From assembly GCF_017826695.1 (NCBI RefSeq), contig NZ_JAFFZW010000002.1, forward strand, positions 372,001-436,000: a DNA stretch of 64,000 nucleotides, in the 5' to 3' direction. The DNA comes from Pseudomonas alliivorans. Lineage in GTDB: Bacteria > Pseudomonadota > Gammaproteobacteria > Pseudomonadales > Pseudomonadaceae. The position numbers were made by a program, and so were the translations under genes. Numbering within the stretch: position 1 is the first letter of the stretch; each line of letters begins with the position of its first letter. The notes below the pieces were generated by a model that was not told the origin of the DNA, made no database searches, and was given only the letters and a program-made list of their open reading frames with translations. Below are positions 8,791 to 19,702 of this stretch, in pieces.

Positions 8791-10000
8791 GTTGCCTGAC
8801 ACGGTGCGTGCCGCCATAAACGAGGCCCGCTCGCTGGAGTCGGATCCGCTGGCGGCTTTCATTTACGATCTGGACGCCCTTGGGCAGCATGTGAGCGAGG
8901 TCATGGCAGCGCTGCCCGCGGGCGTTGAGCTGTACTACGCGATCAAGGCCAACAGCGAAGCGCCGGTACTGGCGACGCTGGCCCCTCTGGTCAGCGGCTT
9001 CGAGATTTCCTCGGGAGGTGAGATCGAGCGGGTGATGGCGTGCCCTGCGCGCAAACCCTATGTGTTCTCAGGTCCCGGCAAGCTGGACTCGGATCTGCGC
9101 AGCGCACTGCTGAACAAGGTCGAGGCCTTCCATGTGGAGAGCCTCAACGAAATCGAGCGTCTGCAACGACTGGCGAGCGAAGTCGGGCGCGTGCAGCCGG
9201 TGTTCATCCGCATCAATCCGCAGTTGCCGGCCACTCAGTCGAGCAGACTGGCCATGGCCGGAACCGCCACGCCATTCGGCATCGACGAAGCGGACCTGGC
9301 TGAAGCGGTGCAGCGCGTCGACAGCGCCAGTCACCTGTCGCTCAAGGGCTTTCATGTCCATGCCATGTCGCACCAGCAGTCGGTCGAGCGTCACGAACAA
9401 CTGATCGATCTTTACCTGCAGCGCTGGCCGCAGTGGAAAGCCCTGACCCGCAACCCGGAGCATGTCACGCATTTCAACGTGGGCGGCGGCATTGGCGTCG
9501 ATTACCTCAGCGGTCAGCGTTTCGATTGGCAGCGCTTTTGCCGTTACCTGGAAAAGCGCCTGGGCGAAGAGGCCGATGCGCCGATCCTGCGTTTCGAGCC
9601 AGGCCGCTTCATCAGCGCTTATTGCGGCTACTACGCAATCGAAGTGCTGGATATCAAGACCAGTCACGGCGAGCATTTCCTGGTCTGCCGCGGCGGGACC
9701 CACCAGTTCCGGCTGCCGGTGGCCCAGAGTCACGATCACCCGGTCATCCATCTGCCGAACGTGCCACAGACTGCCGAATCCGAGGAAAAGGCCTGCACGG
9801 TGGTCGGTCAGCTGTGCACGCCCAAGGACGTATTGAGTCGCAGGCACCCGTTCAAGGGCGTGGCGATCGGCGACCTGCTGGTGCTGCCGCTGGCCGGCGC
9901 CTATGGCTTCAACATTTCCCATGTGGATTTTCTCTGCCACCCGCGTCCGGCGCAGTATTTCGTGCGCAACGGTGAACGGATCCGGGAGGACGTTCGGTGA
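8783..10000 (+). CDS. acsE: PLP-dependent decarboxylase of achromobactin synthesis
   Basis: A fold-type-III (alanine-racemase-like) decarboxylase of 405 residues, related to diaminopimelate and ornithine decarboxylases. The PLP lysine is Lys55 in YYAIKANSE. The phosphate-binding loop GGGIGVDYL and the C-terminal LCTPKDVLSR and GAYGFNIS segments are present. In the achromobactin pathway AcsE is thought to remove the serine carboxylate, giving the ethanolamine unit; which intermediate it acts on is family knowledge, not visible here. Of several in-frame starts, the ATG at 8783 was chosen: it follows GAGG by six bases and overlaps the acsD stop. The end overlaps the exporter gene by four bases. 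Confidence 0.9.
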   Translation: MHKLPDTVRAAINEARSLESDPLAAFIYDLDALGQHVSEVMAALPAGVELYYAIKANSEAPVLATLAPLVSGFEISSGGEIERVMACPARKPYVFSGPGKLDSDLRSALLNKVEAFHVESLNEIERLQRLASEVGRVQPVFIRINPQLPATQSSRLAMAGTATPFGIDEADLAEAVQRVDSASHLSLKGFHVHAMSHQQSVERHEQLIDLYLQRWPQWKALTRNPEHVTHFNVGGGIGVDYLSGQRFDWQRFCRYLEKRLGEEADAPILRFEPGRFISAYCGYYAIEVLDIKTSHGEHFLVCRGGTHQFRLPVAQSHDHPVIHLPNVPQTAESEEKACTVVGQLCTPKDVLSRRHPFKGVAIGDLLVLPLAGAYGFNISHVDFLCHPRPAQYFVRNGERIREDVR

Positions 10001-11439
10001 AATCCGGCTTCAACGTCCCGCGCAGTTGGGTGGTGATCAACGTATTGCTGGGCACGCTGACAGTGAGCCTGAGCAACAGCTCGCTCAACCCGGCGCTGCC
10101 CACGTTCATGGAAGCGTTCCGGATCGGTCCGTTGATGGCCACCTGGATCGTCGCCGCGTTCATGACCAGTATGGGCATGACCATGCCGCTGACCAGCTTT
10201 CTCAGCCAGCGGGTCGGGCGCAAGCGCTTGTACCTGTGGGGTGTCGCGCTGTTCATCGGCGGATCACTGCTGGGAGCGCTGGCCAACTCCATTGCGCTGG
10301 TGATCGCCGCGCGGGTGGTGCAGGGCGTGGCCAGCGGGCTGATGATTCCGTTGTCGCTGGCCATCATCTTCGCCGTCTATGAAAAGCATGAACGGGGCAG
10401 GGTAACCGGGCTCTGGAGTGCCGCCGTGATGCTCGCTCCGGCATTGGGTCCGCTATGCGGCAGCCTGTTGCTGGAGTGGTTCAGCTGGCGGTCGCTGTTT
10501 CTGATGAATGTGCCCATCGGCCTGCTGGCATTGGTGTTGGGCTCAGGTGTCCTCCCGGCGTCCGAGCCGCCCGAGCGCAAGCCTTTCGATCTGGTCGGCT
10601 ACCTGCTGATCGCGTCGGGGATCGGCCTGCTGATGGTGGCCATCAGTCGCATGCACCACGCCCAGGCGCTGCTGGACCCGCTTAATCAGGGCATGGTGCT
10701 GGTGGCGGTGACCTGTCTGATCGCGTTCGTGCGCGTGGAGTTGCGCCGCAAGGATCCGTTGCTGAACCTGCGGTTGTTCAACCTGCGCGGCTATCGACTG
10801 AGTGTGATCGTCGCCGTGGTGCAATCGGTCGGCATGTTCGAGTGCCTGGTTCTGCTGCCGCTGCTGGTGCAGACCGTGATGGGTTACAACCCGATCTGGA
10901 CCGGTCTGTCGCTGCTCTGCACGGCGGCATTCGCCAGCCTGTTCGGACAGTGGGGCGGCAAGGCGCTGGACCGTCATGGTCCGCGCACGGTGGTCGCCAT
11001 CGGCCTGTTGCTGACCGGTCTTTCGACGCTGGCACTGGGTCTGCTCGAATCCGATGCGGCGATAGGCATGGTGTTCGTTTTGATGATGGTCCGCGGCGCA
11101 GGTCTGGGCCTGTCCTACATGCCGATTACCACCGCCGGTCTCAACGCCTTGCCTGAACCGATGGTCACCCAGGGTGCGGCGATGAACAACATCTCACGGC
11201 GTCTGGTGGCGTCGCTGGGAATTGTCATCGCATCGCTGTGGCTCGAGTTCCGCCTGAGCTCGGCGGGACCGACCGCCACGCCATCGGCCATCAGCGAAGT
11301 CTTCATTGCCACCGGATTGCTGATTCTCCTGGCCTTGCCCTGCGCCTGGCGCTTCCCCGTCAATGAAAAGCCCATGAATGAAAAGCCCGTTAACGATGAA
11401 CGCGCCGAGGCAAAGCCCGGCGCCGTCGAAACCCGATAA
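9997..11439 (+). CDS. yhcA: MFS exporter of the achromobactin operon (DHA2-like)
   Basis: A 480-residue major-facilitator protein with about fourteen membrane segments, as in drug:H+ antiporters of the DHA2 type. The signature loop FLSQRVGRKRLYLWG and the helix-5 motif APALGPLCGSLL are visible. It starts with GTG in the overlap GTGA with acsE, with GGGAGGA upstream. A gene called yhcA occupies the same place in the Dickeya achromobactin operon. Siderophore export is the natural reading, but transport itself is inferred from position. The C-terminal 25 residues are charged and carry a short repeat (NEKPMNEKPVN). Confidence 0.87.
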   Translation: MKSGFNVPRSWVVINVLLGTLTVSLSNSSLNPALPTFMEAFRIGPLMATWIVAAFMTSMGMTMPLTSFLSQRVGRKRLYLWGVALFIGGSLLGALANSIALVIAARVVQGVASGLMIPLSLAIIFAVYEKHERGRVTGLWSAAVMLAPALGPLCGSLLLEWFSWRSLFLMNVPIGLLALVLGSGVLPASEPPERKPFDLVGYLLIASGIGLLMVAISRMHHAQALLDPLNQGMVLVAVTCLIAFVRVELRRKDPLLNLRLFNLRGYRLSVIVAVVQSVGMFECLVLLPLLVQTVMGYNPIWTGLSLLCTAAFASLFGQWGGKALDRHGPRTVVAIGLLLTGLSTLALGLLESDAAIGMVFVLMMVRGAGLGLSYMPITTAGLNALPEPMVTQGAAMNNISRRLVASLGIVIASLWLEFRLSSAGPTATPSAISEVFIATGLLILLALPCAWRFPVNEKPMNEKPVNDERAEAKPGAVETR

Positions 11440-11456
11440 TTCCGTGAGGTATGAAC

Positions 11457-13334
11457 ATGGCAACCCCTCTACCGCTGAACCCTTTGCCGCGTGATCAACA
11501 TTCCGTGAAAGCCCCGGCAACCGGCGACTGGCTGGCGAACATCGACGCTGGACGTTATGCAAAAGTGCAACGCCGCGTGATCGGTCAATTGCTGCAGACG
11601 CTGCTTTACGAGGCCGTTCTGCCTTACACCTGTGTATCGCTGGATGAGCATCGGCATCTGTTTGTGGTGCCAGCGACAGATTCGGCTCAGGCACCTGTCG
11701 AGTACCGCTGCAGCGGCCTGCTCAGCAGCAGTTTCGAGTTGATCAGGCTTGATCACGCCAGTCTCGAACGTGTCGACAAGGACGGTAAACGCAGCATACC
11801 GGACCTGCATCAGGCCCTGACCGAGTTGCTCAGTCCATTCAAAGACAGCCCGCATCTGGCGCGCTTCATTCAGGAAATCGAGCAGACTCAGCTCAAGGAC
11901 CTGCAAGCCCGCAATCAGGACTATAAGCCGGCCAAGCCCGCTCACCAGCTGGATGTCGATGCCCTGGAACAGCATTTCATGGACGCCCACAGCTACCACC
12001 CGTGCTACAAGTCGCGCATCGGCTTTTCACTGGCCGACAACGTCAGGTATGGACCGGAGTTCGCCACGCCGATTGAAGTGGTCTGGATCGCTGTTGCTAA
12101 AACCCGTGCCTCTGTCGGTCATGTTCGTGCAATGGACCTTCAACAGTTCATTCGTGACGAACTCGGCACGCAGCGCTGGCAGGCGTTTGCCCAGACGCTG
12201 GCAGCGCAGGGCAAGTCCATGGATGACTATCAGCTCATGCCGGTGCATCCATGGCAGTGGGACAACGTGACGGTGTCGACCTTCTTCCCCGAGCTGGCTG
12301 GCGGCGAGCTGATCTATCTCGGCACCTCCAGTGATCAGTACAAGGCCCAGCAGTCGATACGCACCTTGGCCAACGCCAGCGATCCGAAGAAGCCATACGT
12401 CAAACTGGCGATGAGCATGACCAACACGTCCAGCACGCGCATTCTGGCGCGGCATACCGTGTTGAACGGGCCGATCATTGCTGACTGGCTGCAGCGCCTG
12501 ATCAGTACTGACAGCACCGCTCGCGAACTGGGGTTCGTCATTCTCGGCGAAGTGGCCGGGGTCAGTTTCGACTATCGTCATCTGCCGGAGTCGCGTTCGG
12601 CCCAGACCTACGGCACGCTGGGTGCGATCTGGCGCGAAAGCCTGCATCAATACCTCAGGAATGATGAGCAGGCCGTGCCGTTCAACGGGCTGAGTCATGT
12701 GGAAAATCGTTACGGTGATGGAGTGCCGTCGCCTTTCATCGATGCCTGGGTGCGTCAGTACGGCCTGGAAAACTGGACCCGGCAGTTGTTGCAGGTCACC
12801 GTGCCGCCGATCATTCACATGCTTTACGCCGAAGGCATCGGCATGGAATCCCACGGCCAGAACATCGTACTGATCACCAAAGACGGCTGGCCGCAGCGCA
12901 TTGCGCTCAAGGATTTCCATGATGGCGTGCGCTATTCGCCTGCGCATCTGGGTCGTCCCGAACTGTGCCCAGAGCTGGTGCCGCTGCCTGCCAGCCACGC
13001 GAAACTCAACCGCAACTCGTTCATCATTACCGATGATGTCAACGCCGTGCGGGATTTCTCCTGCGACTGCTTCTTCTTCATCTGCCTCGCGGAAATGGCG
13101 ATATTCCTGCGTCAGCAGTACCAACTGGACGAAGCGCTGTTCTGGCAGATGACGGCTGACGTGATCCTCGCGTATCAAAAGGCCCATCCGCAGCACCGTG
13201 ACCGTTTCGGGCTGTTCGATGTGTTTGCACCGACCTACGAAGTGGAGGAACTCACCAAGCGTCGCCTGCTGGGTGACGGCGAGCGTCGCTTCAGGTCCGT
13301 GCCCAACCCTCTGCACGCCTACAGGCCGCAATGA
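11457..13334 (+). CDS. acsC: NRPS-independent siderophore synthetase AcsC
   Basis: A 625-residue IucA/IucC-family synthetase. Motifs include HPWQWDNV, SMTNTSSTRILARHTVLNGP in the nucleotide site, and EGIGMESHGQNIVLI followed by ALKDFHDGVRYS of the C-terminal lobe. It catalyses one of the later ATP-dependent condensations on the citryl core; the precise step is not readable here. Two ATGs are close together: the one at 11457 is seven bases from GAGG, while the one at 11451 is too close, so 11457 was chosen. The stop overlaps acsB by four bases. Confidence 0.9.
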   Translation: MATPLPLNPLPRDQHSVKAPATGDWLANIDAGRYAKVQRRVIGQLLQTLLYEAVLPYTCVSLDEHRHLFVVPATDSAQAPVEYRCSGLLSSSFELIRLDHASLERVDKDGKRSIPDLHQALTELLSPFKDSPHLARFIQEIEQTQLKDLQARNQDYKPAKPAHQLDVDALEQHFMDAHSYHPCYKSRIGFSLADNVRYGPEFATPIEVVWIAVAKTRASVGHVRAMDLQQFIRDELGTQRWQAFAQTLAAQGKSMDDYQLMPVHPWQWDNVTVSTFFPELAGGELIYLGTSSDQYKAQQSIRTLANASDPKKPYVKLAMSMTNTSSTRILARHTVLNGPIIADWLQRLISTDSTARELGFVILGEVAGVSFDYRHLPESRSAQTYGTLGAIWRESLHQYLRNDEQAVPFNGLSHVENRYGDGVPSPFIDAWVRQYGLENWTRQLLQVTVPPIIHMLYAEGIGMESHGQNIVLITKDGWPQRIALKDFHDGVRYSPAHLGRPELCPELVPLPASHAKLNRNSFIITDDVNAVRDFSCDCFFFICLAEMAIFLRQQYQLDEALFWQMTADVILAYQKAHPQHRDRFGLFDVFAPTYEVEELTKRRLLGDGERRFRSVPNPLHAYRPQ

Positions 13335-14107
13335 TGCTGAGGACCAATACGCTCAAGCAGAAGCTCGACAACGGCCAGCCGGTATACGGACTGATCAGCT
13401 CGATCCCGGCGCCTGCTTCCATAGAGCTGATCGCCGAGGCCGGTTTCGACTTCGTGATCATCGACATGGAGCACGTGCTGATCAACCCGGAAACCGTGGA
13501 GAACATGATCCGCGTGGCCGAGAGCTACGACCTCACCCCGCTGGTGCGGGTCGCGGATCTCAACCCGAAAATCCTGCTGCGGCTGCTCGATGGCGGTGCA
13601 CAGGGCATCGTGTTGCCTATGATCGAAAGCCCGGAACAGCTGGCGGACGCAATTGCCGCCTGCAAGTATCACCCGCTGGGCCATCGCAGCCTCAACGCCG
13701 GGCGTCCGGGTTCATTCGGCAAGCACAGCCTGGCGCAGTACGTCGAAGCGGCCAACCGGCAAATCATGCTGGTGGCGATGATCGAGAGCGCCGAAGGCGT
13801 ACGCCGCGCAGCCGACATCGCTGCGGTGCCGGGCCTGGACATGATTCTCGAAGGCGCGGCGGATCTGTCCCAGTCGCTCGGTATGCCTTGGCAGATCGAT
13901 ACCCCGGTCGTGCAGCAGGCGCTGTTCGACACCTGGCAGGCGGCGAAAGCCGCAGACGTTACCTATTGCACCATTCCCCGCCAGCCGGGCGACGCTGCTC
14001 GCTGGCAGGCTCGCGGGGTCAACGCTTTTGTGCTGGGGGATGAGCGCGGCATTGCCTTTCGCGCACTTCAGGCCCGCCTGACCCAACATTCTGTAGAAGG
14101 AAACTGA
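13331..14107 (+). CDS. acsB: HpcH/HpaI-type aldolase/citrate-lyase-like protein AcsB
   Basis: A 258-residue member of the HpcH/HpaI aldolase family (TIM barrel, divalent metal, pyruvate or oxaloacetate enolate chemistry). Visible motifs are FDFVIIDMEH, GIVLPMIESPEQL, and a metal-binding glutamate in MIESAEG with the later aspartate in EGAADLSQSLG. It is conserved in achromobactin loci, where a role in supplying citrate has been suggested; that remains inference. It begins in ATGA overlapping acsC and ends four bases before the acsA start. Confidence 0.87.
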   Translation: MMLRTNTLKQKLDNGQPVYGLISSIPAPASIELIAEAGFDFVIIDMEHVLINPETVENMIRVAESYDLTPLVRVADLNPKILLRLLDGGAQGIVLPMIESPEQLADAIAACKYHPLGHRSLNAGRPGSFGKHSLAQYVEAANRQIMLVAMIESAEGVRRAADIAAVPGLDMILEGAADLSQSLGMPWQIDTPVVQQALFDTWQAAKAADVTYCTIPRQPGDAARWQARGVNAFVLGDERGIAFRALQARLTQHSVEGN

Positions 14108-14111
14108 TCCG

Positions 14112-15980
14112 ATGAATTTCACTTCACACGCCGCAGACCTGGTGATGCAGGACCTGGTCGACTGCCTGTTGGCCGAAAACTTCTTCGGCCAGGAAAACCT
14201 GGCACTGCAGGACACCGCCCAATGGCAACTGCGCCATCCGCAGGCGCCGGTGCTGGCCGGGCAAAGTGCCGGGCAGCAAGTCTGGGACTGGAACTGCGAT
14301 GCCGCCGAGCAACGCTTCATCAGCATCGCGCTGCGCCCCGGCATCACCCAGCAATGGGAGAAGGTGCCCGACACCCCTGTGCTGGGCCGTCAGGGCGAGC
14401 GCTGGACACAGTTGTCGCCCGAAGACTTCATGAAGTGGGTGTTCGCGGGCATGGCGACGCGCTTTGCAGACAACGAAAAAGGCCTGTCGCTGTTCCTCGA
14501 CGTGCTGCGCATCAGTGTCTGGCAGACTGCACTGTCGCTGGATCACAACGTGGATGACCAGAACCTGATGGCTCAGGACGGCCACACGTTCTTCCGCACC
14601 ATGGAGCAGTGGGCCTCGTTACGTGACCGTCCTTACCACCCGCTGGCCAAAGCCAAGCAGGGCCTGGACGAGCAGCAGTACCGCGCCTATCAGGCCGAGT
14701 TCGCCAAACCGGTGGCACTGAACTGGGTGGCGGTGGACAAGACCCTGCTGCAATGTGGCGAAGGCGTCGCGGACCTGGAGGCGTCTTTCCCGGCCCGCTA
14801 CCTGCTGCCCACTGACCTGCAGGCCCGGCTTGACCATGAAATGCAGGCCCGCGGCGTTGCCCACAGTCACGTCGCGCTGCCGGTTCATCCCTGGCAGTTC
14901 GAGCACGTACTTGAGACGCAAGTAGGAGACGCGCTGGCCAAGGGCGACTGCCTGCGCCTGGATTTCCAGGAAGCGTCAGTCTTTGCCACATCGTCATTAC
15001 GCTCGATGACGCCTTGCTTCGACAGCGCGGATTACCTGAAGCTGCCGATGGCGATCTACTCCCTCGGCGCATCGCGCTATTTGCCGGCGGTGAAGATGAT
15101 CAACGGCAATCTGAGCGAGGCGTTGTTGCGCCAGGTGGTGGAAAAGGACGAAACGCTGGGTCGCTCGCTGCACCTGTGTGACGAGCGTAAGTGGTGGGCC
15201 TTCATGCCGAACGGCGCCAGCCTGTTCGACGAAGGCCCGCGTCATCTTTCGGCCATGCTGCGCCGTTATCCGGCAGCTTTGCTGGACGATCCCGAATGCC
15301 GCCTGTTGCCGATGGCTGCGCTGGGTACGCCGTTGCCGGGCAGCAACCGGCACTTCTTCGATGAATGGATGGCGTATCGCGAGCTGCCACGCAATCAGGC
15401 CTCGGTCCTGACGCTGTTCCGGGAGTTGAGCCACAGCTTCTTCGACATTAACCTGCGCATGTTGCGCCTGGGCATGCTGGGCGAGGTACATGGTCAGAAT
15501 GCGGTGCTGGTGTGGAAAGCCGGGCAGGCGCAGGGCCTGTTGCTGCGTGATCACGACTCGCTGCGCATCTTCGTGCCGTGGCTTGAGCGTAACGGAATGC
15601 AGGATCCGGTGTATCGCATGAAGAAAGGTCATGCCAATACCCTGTACCATGAGCGCCCTGAAGATTTGCTGTTCTGGCTGCAGACGCTGGGTATTCAGGT
15701 CAACGTCCGGGCAATCATGGATACCCTTGCACAGGTTTACGAGATTCCGGTCACCGCGCTGTGGACCGTCTTGCGCGACGTGCTGGACAACCTGATCACC
15801 ACCATTGAATTCGACGAGGAGGCCCGCAACATGCTCCGCCACCAACTGTTCGAAGTACCGAACTGGCCACAGAAACTGCTGCTCACGCCGATGATTGCGC
15901 GAGCTGGCGGTCCGGGCAGCATGCCGTTCGGCAAGGGCCAGGTGGTGAACCCGTTCCACAGGTTGCGACGTGAGGTCTGA
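14112..15980 (+). CDS. acsA: NRPS-independent siderophore synthetase AcsA
   Basis: A 622-residue IucA/IucC synthetase, third of the set. HPWQFEHV, FATSSLRSMTP (nucleotide site), MLGEVHGQNAVLVW and LLRDHDSLRIF mark the two lobes. It performs one of the condensations that attach diaminobutyrate or ethanolamine to citrate. AAGGA lies about ten bases upstream of the ATG. The last eleven bases overlap the start of cbrA, tying synthesis to import in one transcript. Confidence 0.9.
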   Translation: MNFTSHAADLVMQDLVDCLLAENFFGQENLALQDTAQWQLRHPQAPVLAGQSAGQQVWDWNCDAAEQRFISIALRPGITQQWEKVPDTPVLGRQGERWTQLSPEDFMKWVFAGMATRFADNEKGLSLFLDVLRISVWQTALSLDHNVDDQNLMAQDGHTFFRTMEQWASLRDRPYHPLAKAKQGLDEQQYRAYQAEFAKPVALNWVAVDKTLLQCGEGVADLEASFPARYLLPTDLQARLDHEMQARGVAHSHVALPVHPWQFEHVLETQVGDALAKGDCLRLDFQEASVFATSSLRSMTPCFDSADYLKLPMAIYSLGASRYLPAVKMINGNLSEALLRQVVEKDETLGRSLHLCDERKWWAFMPNGASLFDEGPRHLSAMLRRYPAALLDDPECRLLPMAALGTPLPGSNRHFFDEWMAYRELPRNQASVLTLFRELSHSFFDINLRMLRLGMLGEVHGQNAVLVWKAGQAQGLLLRDHDSLRIFVPWLERNGMQDPVYRMKKGHANTLYHERPEDLLFWLQTLGIQVNVRAIMDTLAQVYEIPVTALWTVLRDVLDNLITTIEFDEEARNMLRHQLFEVPNWPQKLLLTPMIARAGGPGSMPFGKGQVVNPFHRLRREV

Positions 15981-16890
15981 CGAGCCTTTTCAGCCATCGC
16001 GGCGCGGCCTGCTGCGCCTGTCGTTGGGGCTTTTGGTGTTACCCGGATTGACGCTGCCCGGCATTGCCCGGGCAGCGCCGTTGCGGGTGGTCACGTTGTT
16101 TCAGGGCGCCTCCGACACGGCGGTGGCGCTGGGCGTCACGCCCTGTGGCGTGGTGGATTCCTGGAGCGAGAAACCCATGTACCGCTACCTGCGTCCGGCA
16201 CTGGCAACAGTGCCTCACGTGGGCCTGGAAACCCAGCCGAGTCTGGAAGACATCGTTCTGCTCAAGCCGGACCTGATCGTGGCCTCGCGTTTTCGCCATC
16301 AACGCATTGCGCCCTTGCTCGAACAGATCGCCCCGCTAGTGATGCTGGAAGAGGTGTTCGAATTCAAACGCACCCTGGCGATGATGGGCGCAGCCCTGAA
16401 TCGCCAGCAGCAGGCCATGGCGCTGCTTGGACAATGGCAGCAACGTGTGGCGACGCTGCGAGAACAACTGAAGGCGAGGTTTGCCGGGCGCTGGCCCATC
16501 ACCGTATCAGTGCTCGATGTCCGCGAGGACCATATCCGCAGCTACCTGCCCGCCAGCTTTGCCGGTTCCGTGCTCAGCGAGCTGGGCTTCGACTGGACAC
16601 CTGCCGCCCGCGAAGCACAGGGCGTTTCCCTCAAACTCAGCAGTAAAGAGAGTCTGCCTGTGGTCGATGCCGACCTGTTCTTTATCTTCCAGCGTGGCGA
16701 CAGCAAAGCCGCGCAGAACACGTATGAAAAGCTTGTGCAGCATCCGTTCTGGAAACAGTTGCGCGCTCCGCAGGACGATCAGGTCTGGCGCGTGGATGCG
16801 GTGGCCTGGAGCCTGTCCGGCGGGATACTGGGGGCCAACCTGATGCTCGACGAGATCTCACAGGTTGCACTCGGACCCCGTCCTTCATGA
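15970..16890 (+). CDS. cbrA: Periplasmic ferric-siderophore-binding protein CbrA
   Basis: A 306-residue FecB/FhuD-type binding protein (class III periplasmic fold). It carries a twin-arginine export signal, [12 protein letters not shown] at about residues 9-20, then a hydrophobic stretch and cleavage near GIARA (about residue 35). The body shows [18 protein letters not shown] and [15 protein letters not shown]. The start is GTG inside the end of acsA; later starts would lose the Arg-Arg motif. It delivers ferric achromobactin to CbrBC. Confidence 0.88.
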   Translation: MRSDEPFQPSRRGLLRLSLGLLVLPGLTLPGIARAAPLRVVTLFQGASDTAVALGVTPCGVVDSWSEKPMYRYLRPALATVPHVGLETQPSLEDIVLLKPDLIVASRFRHQRIAPLLEQIAPLVMLEEVFEFKRTLAMMGAALNRQQQAMALLGQWQQRVATLREQLKARFAGRWPITVSVLDVREDHIRSYLPASFAGSVLSELGFDWTPAAREAQGVSLKLSSKESLPVVDADLFFIFQRGDSKAAQNTYEKLVQHPFWKQLRAPQDDQVWRVDAVAWSLSGGILGANLMLDEISQVALGPRPS

Positions 16891-17876
16891 GTCAGGGAAT
16901 GAGACTGGGTATCGCCGCAGTGGTGCTTGTGATGTGCATGGGGTTGAGCCTTGCATCAGGCGCCAGCTGGATTTCGCCTGCGGCGATTCTCAACAGCGTC
17001 TGGCAGACGGATGCCCTGAGTGCGAGCCAGCATGTGCTGCTCGACAGCCGCTTCACGCGTACGTTGATGGCCATTGCCGTGGGCGCAAGTCTGGCCGTGG
17101 CCGGTGCCCTGATGCAGGCTCTGACACGTAACCCGCTGGCGTCTCCGGGTCTGTTCGGCATCAATGCGGGGGCAACGTTCTCGATCATTGCCTGTTCCTC
17201 GTTGCTGACCCTGACGTCGATGAGTCAGTGGCTGTGGTGCGCGTTCATCGGCGCGACGGTGGCGGGGTGTCTGGTCTGGGTAATCGGCAATCGGGGGCAG
17301 GGCAGTCTCAATCCGCTGCGTATCGTTCTGGCGGGAGCGGCTATCACGGCGTTGTTCACCGCGTTCAGTCAGGCCTTGCTGGTGGTCAATCAGGACGGTC
17401 TGGACACGGTGCTGTTCTGGCTCGCGGGTTCGCTGTCGGAACGCGACCTGAGCACCGCCGCGCCGATGCTGGCCTGTGTGGTGCTGGCCCTGATCGCCGC
17501 GCTGCTCCTGGCAGGGCAAGTCAATGTGCTCAATACCGGTGAAGCGATTGCCACCGCGCTGGGTCAGCGCACCGGGCTGATTCGCCTGCTGATGAGCGTC
17601 GTGATCATTGCTCTGGCGGGGAGCGCCGTGGCACTGGCAGGCAGCATCGGCTTTATCGGCCTGCTGGTGCCGCACATGGTTCGCAAGACACTGTCCATTG
17701 ACCATCGCTGGCTGCTGCCTGGCTGCGCGGTGCTGGGTGCGACGCTTTTACTGCTCGCCGACACGCTGGCGCGTGTGGTGATCGTGCCGCAGGAAGTGCC
17801 GGTCGGTGTGATGACGGCCCTGTTCGGTGCGCCATTCTTCATTGCACTGGCACGCCGGGGAGCCCGGTATGGATAA
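16887..17876 (+). CDS. cbrB: Ferric-achromobactin ABC permease CbrB
   Basis: A FecCD/BtuC-type permease of 329 residues with nine to ten membrane segments. Typical features are [31 protein letters not shown] early on and the ATPase-coupling stretch [13 protein letters not shown] near the C-terminus, here given only in part. It starts in ATGA overlapping cbrA. With CbrC it forms the heterodimeric inner-membrane channel energised by CbrD. Confidence 0.9.
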   Translation: MSQGMRLGIAAVVLVMCMGLSLASGASWISPAAILNSVWQTDALSASQHVLLDSRFTRTLMAIAVGASLAVAGALMQALTRNPLASPGLFGINAGATFSIIACSSLLTLTSMSQWLWCAFIGATVAGCLVWVIGNRGQGSLNPLRIVLAGAAITALFTAFSQALLVVNQDGLDTVLFWLAGSLSERDLSTAAPMLACVVLALIAALLLAGQVNVLNTGEAIATALGQRTGLIRLLMSVVIIALAGSAVALAGSIGFIGLLVPHMVRKTLSIDHRWLLPGCAVLGATLLLLADTLARVVIVPQEVPVGVMTALFGAPFFIALARRGARYG

Positions 17877-18900
17877 GCACCTGTCGCTCCGCTATCGAGG
17901 GTTCTCCAGACGCTTCGCTCTGGCTGGCCTGACACGGTTGCTGGTGGCGCTCGCTTTCACGCTGCTGGTCATGACGGGCTCGCTGGCGCTGGGCAAGATC
18001 AACCTTTCGCCTGCAACGCTGCTCGACGTGCTGTTCGGGCATGCGGACCAGAGTCTGGTGTTCATCGTCGAGCAACTGCGCATGCCAAGGCTGGCGCTGG
18101 CCGCGCTGGTCGGTGCGGCGCTCGCCGTGTCCGGCCTGATTCTGCAAAGCATCATCCGCAACCCACTGGCGTCGCCGGATCTGCTGGGTATTACCAGTGG
18201 TGCCAGTGCGGCGGCGGTGATCTACCTGTCGTTCTTCTCGGCAGCGTTGGGTGCACAGTTTCTGCCCCTGGCAGCCATCAGTGGAGCGGGTCTGGCGGCA
18301 TTGGCCATCTATCTCCTGGCCTGGAATCAGGGCGCTTCACCGCTGCGACTGGTGCTGATCGGCGTCGGCGTGTCGGCCTTGCTGGCCGCCGTCACCACCT
18401 TCATTCTGGTGTTCAGCCCGTTGACCACGACGTTGTCAGCCTACGTCTGGCTGACCGGCAGCGTGTACGGTGCCAGTTGGCCCGAACCACGGGCGCTGGC
18501 AAGCTGGCTGGTGGTGGTCCTGCCGTTGCTGGTGCTGCTCGCCCGACAGGTGCGGGTGCAGCAGCTGGATGATGATTTGGCCCAAGGCATCGGTGTGCGT
18601 GTGCAGTGGTTGCGGGCAGGGCTGTTGCTGGTCAGCGTGGCGCTGGCCGGTCTGGCCGTGGCCTGGGGCGGGGCGATTGCCTTTGTCGGCCTGATTGCGC
18701 CGCATATCGCCAAACGTCTGGTGCCGCCAGGGTTTGCCGGTCAGGCGCTGATGTCTGCGCTGATGGGCGCCAATCTGGTAATGCTGGCCGATCTGGCCGG
18801 ACGTACGCTGTTCCTGCCATTGGATCTGCCCGCAGGAATTTTTGTCGCGGTGCTGGGCACGCCGTTTTTTCTGTATCTATTGATCAACCAGCGGCATTAA
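17869..18900 (+). CDS. cbrC: Ferric-achromobactin ABC permease CbrC
   Basis: The second FecCD-type permease, 343 residues. [18 protein letters not shown] and [15 protein letters not shown] are the family hallmarks. The in-frame ORF opens earlier inside cbrB, but the ATG at 17869 follows GGGGAG and overlaps the cbrB stop by eight bases, so it was chosen. It pairs with CbrB. Confidence 0.9.
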   Translation: MDKHLSLRYRGFSRRFALAGLTRLLVALAFTLLVMTGSLALGKINLSPATLLDVLFGHADQSLVFIVEQLRMPRLALAALVGAALAVSGLILQSIIRNPLASPDLLGITSGASAAAVIYLSFFSAALGAQFLPLAAISGAGLAALAIYLLAWNQGASPLRLVLIGVGVSALLAAVTTFILVFSPLTTTLSAYVWLTGSVYGASWPEPRALASWLVVVLPLLVLLARQVRVQQLDDDLAQGIGVRVQWLRAGLLLVSVALAGLAVAWGGAIAFVGLIAPHIAKRLVPPGFAGQALMSALMGANLVMLADLAGRTLFLPLDLPAGIFVAVLGTPFFLYLLINQRH

Positions 18901-18910
18901 GGAATTTTGG

Positions 18911-19702
18911 ATGGCGTCCATTGCAACCCGTGACCTGACCCTGAGCTATCAGGGGCAGGTCATCATCGACAGCCTTGACCTGCTGCTTCCTCCGGGGCAG
19001 GTCACGGTGCTGATCGGCAGCAACGGTTGCGGCAAAAGCACGTTGCTCAAATCCCTGGCGCGTCTGCTCAAACCTCAGGCAGGCAGTGTGGTGCTCAACG
19101 GGGCTGACATTCATCAAAAGTCCACGGCGACCGTGGCCCGTGAACTGGCGATCCTGCCGCAGATGCCCACCGCGCCGGAAGGCATCAGTGTGCGCCAGTT
19201 GGTCGCGTTGGGCCGCTATCCGTACCAGAACTGGATGCAGCAATGGTCCGCTCAGGATGAGGCCATGGTCGAAAAGGCCCTGATGCAGACCGGCATGCAC
19301 GCGCTGGCCGAGCGCCCGGTGGACGCCTTGTCGGGCGGCCAGCGTCAGCGCGCCTGGATCGCCATGACCCTGGCACAGGACACCGACCTTGTGCTGCTGG
19401 ATGAGCCGACCACCTTTCTCGACCTGGCCCATCAGATTGAAGTGCTTGACCTGTTGCGCGACCTCAACCGGCAGGAAGGCAAGACCATCGTCATGGTCCT
19501 GCACGACCTGAATCTGGCCTGCCGTTACGCCGACCACATGATTGCCGTGCACCAGCGCACGGCATTTGCGCAGGGACGTCCTGCCGACATCCTCAGCGAA
19601 ACGCTGATCAAACAGGTGTTCGACCTGAATTGCCGGATCATCCCCGACCCGTTTTTCGGCACGCCGCTGTGCATTCCCTTCGGCCGGGAACTGCCGCAAT
19701 GA
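18911..19702 (+). CDS. cbrD: Ferric-achromobactin ABC ATPase CbrD
   Basis: A 263-residue FecE/FhuC-type ATPase. Walker A is GSNGCGKST (residues 36-44), the signature is [12 protein letters not shown], and Walker B is [12 protein letters not shown], followed by the switch histidine in [13 protein letters not shown] stands upstream of the start. The stop overlaps the next gene by four bases. Confidence 0.92.
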   Translation: MASIATRDLTLSYQGQVIIDSLDLLLPPGQVTVLIGSNGCGKSTLLKSLARLLKPQAGSVVLNGADIHQKSTATVARELAILPQMPTAPEGISVRQLVALGRYPYQNWMQQWSAQDEAMVEKALMQTGMHALAERPVDALSGGQRQRAWIAMTLAQDTDLVLLDEPTTFLDLAHQIEVLDLLRDLNRQEGKTIVMVLHDLNLACRYADHMIAVHQRTAFAQGRPADILSETLIKQVFDLNCRIIPDPFFGTPLCIPFGRELPQ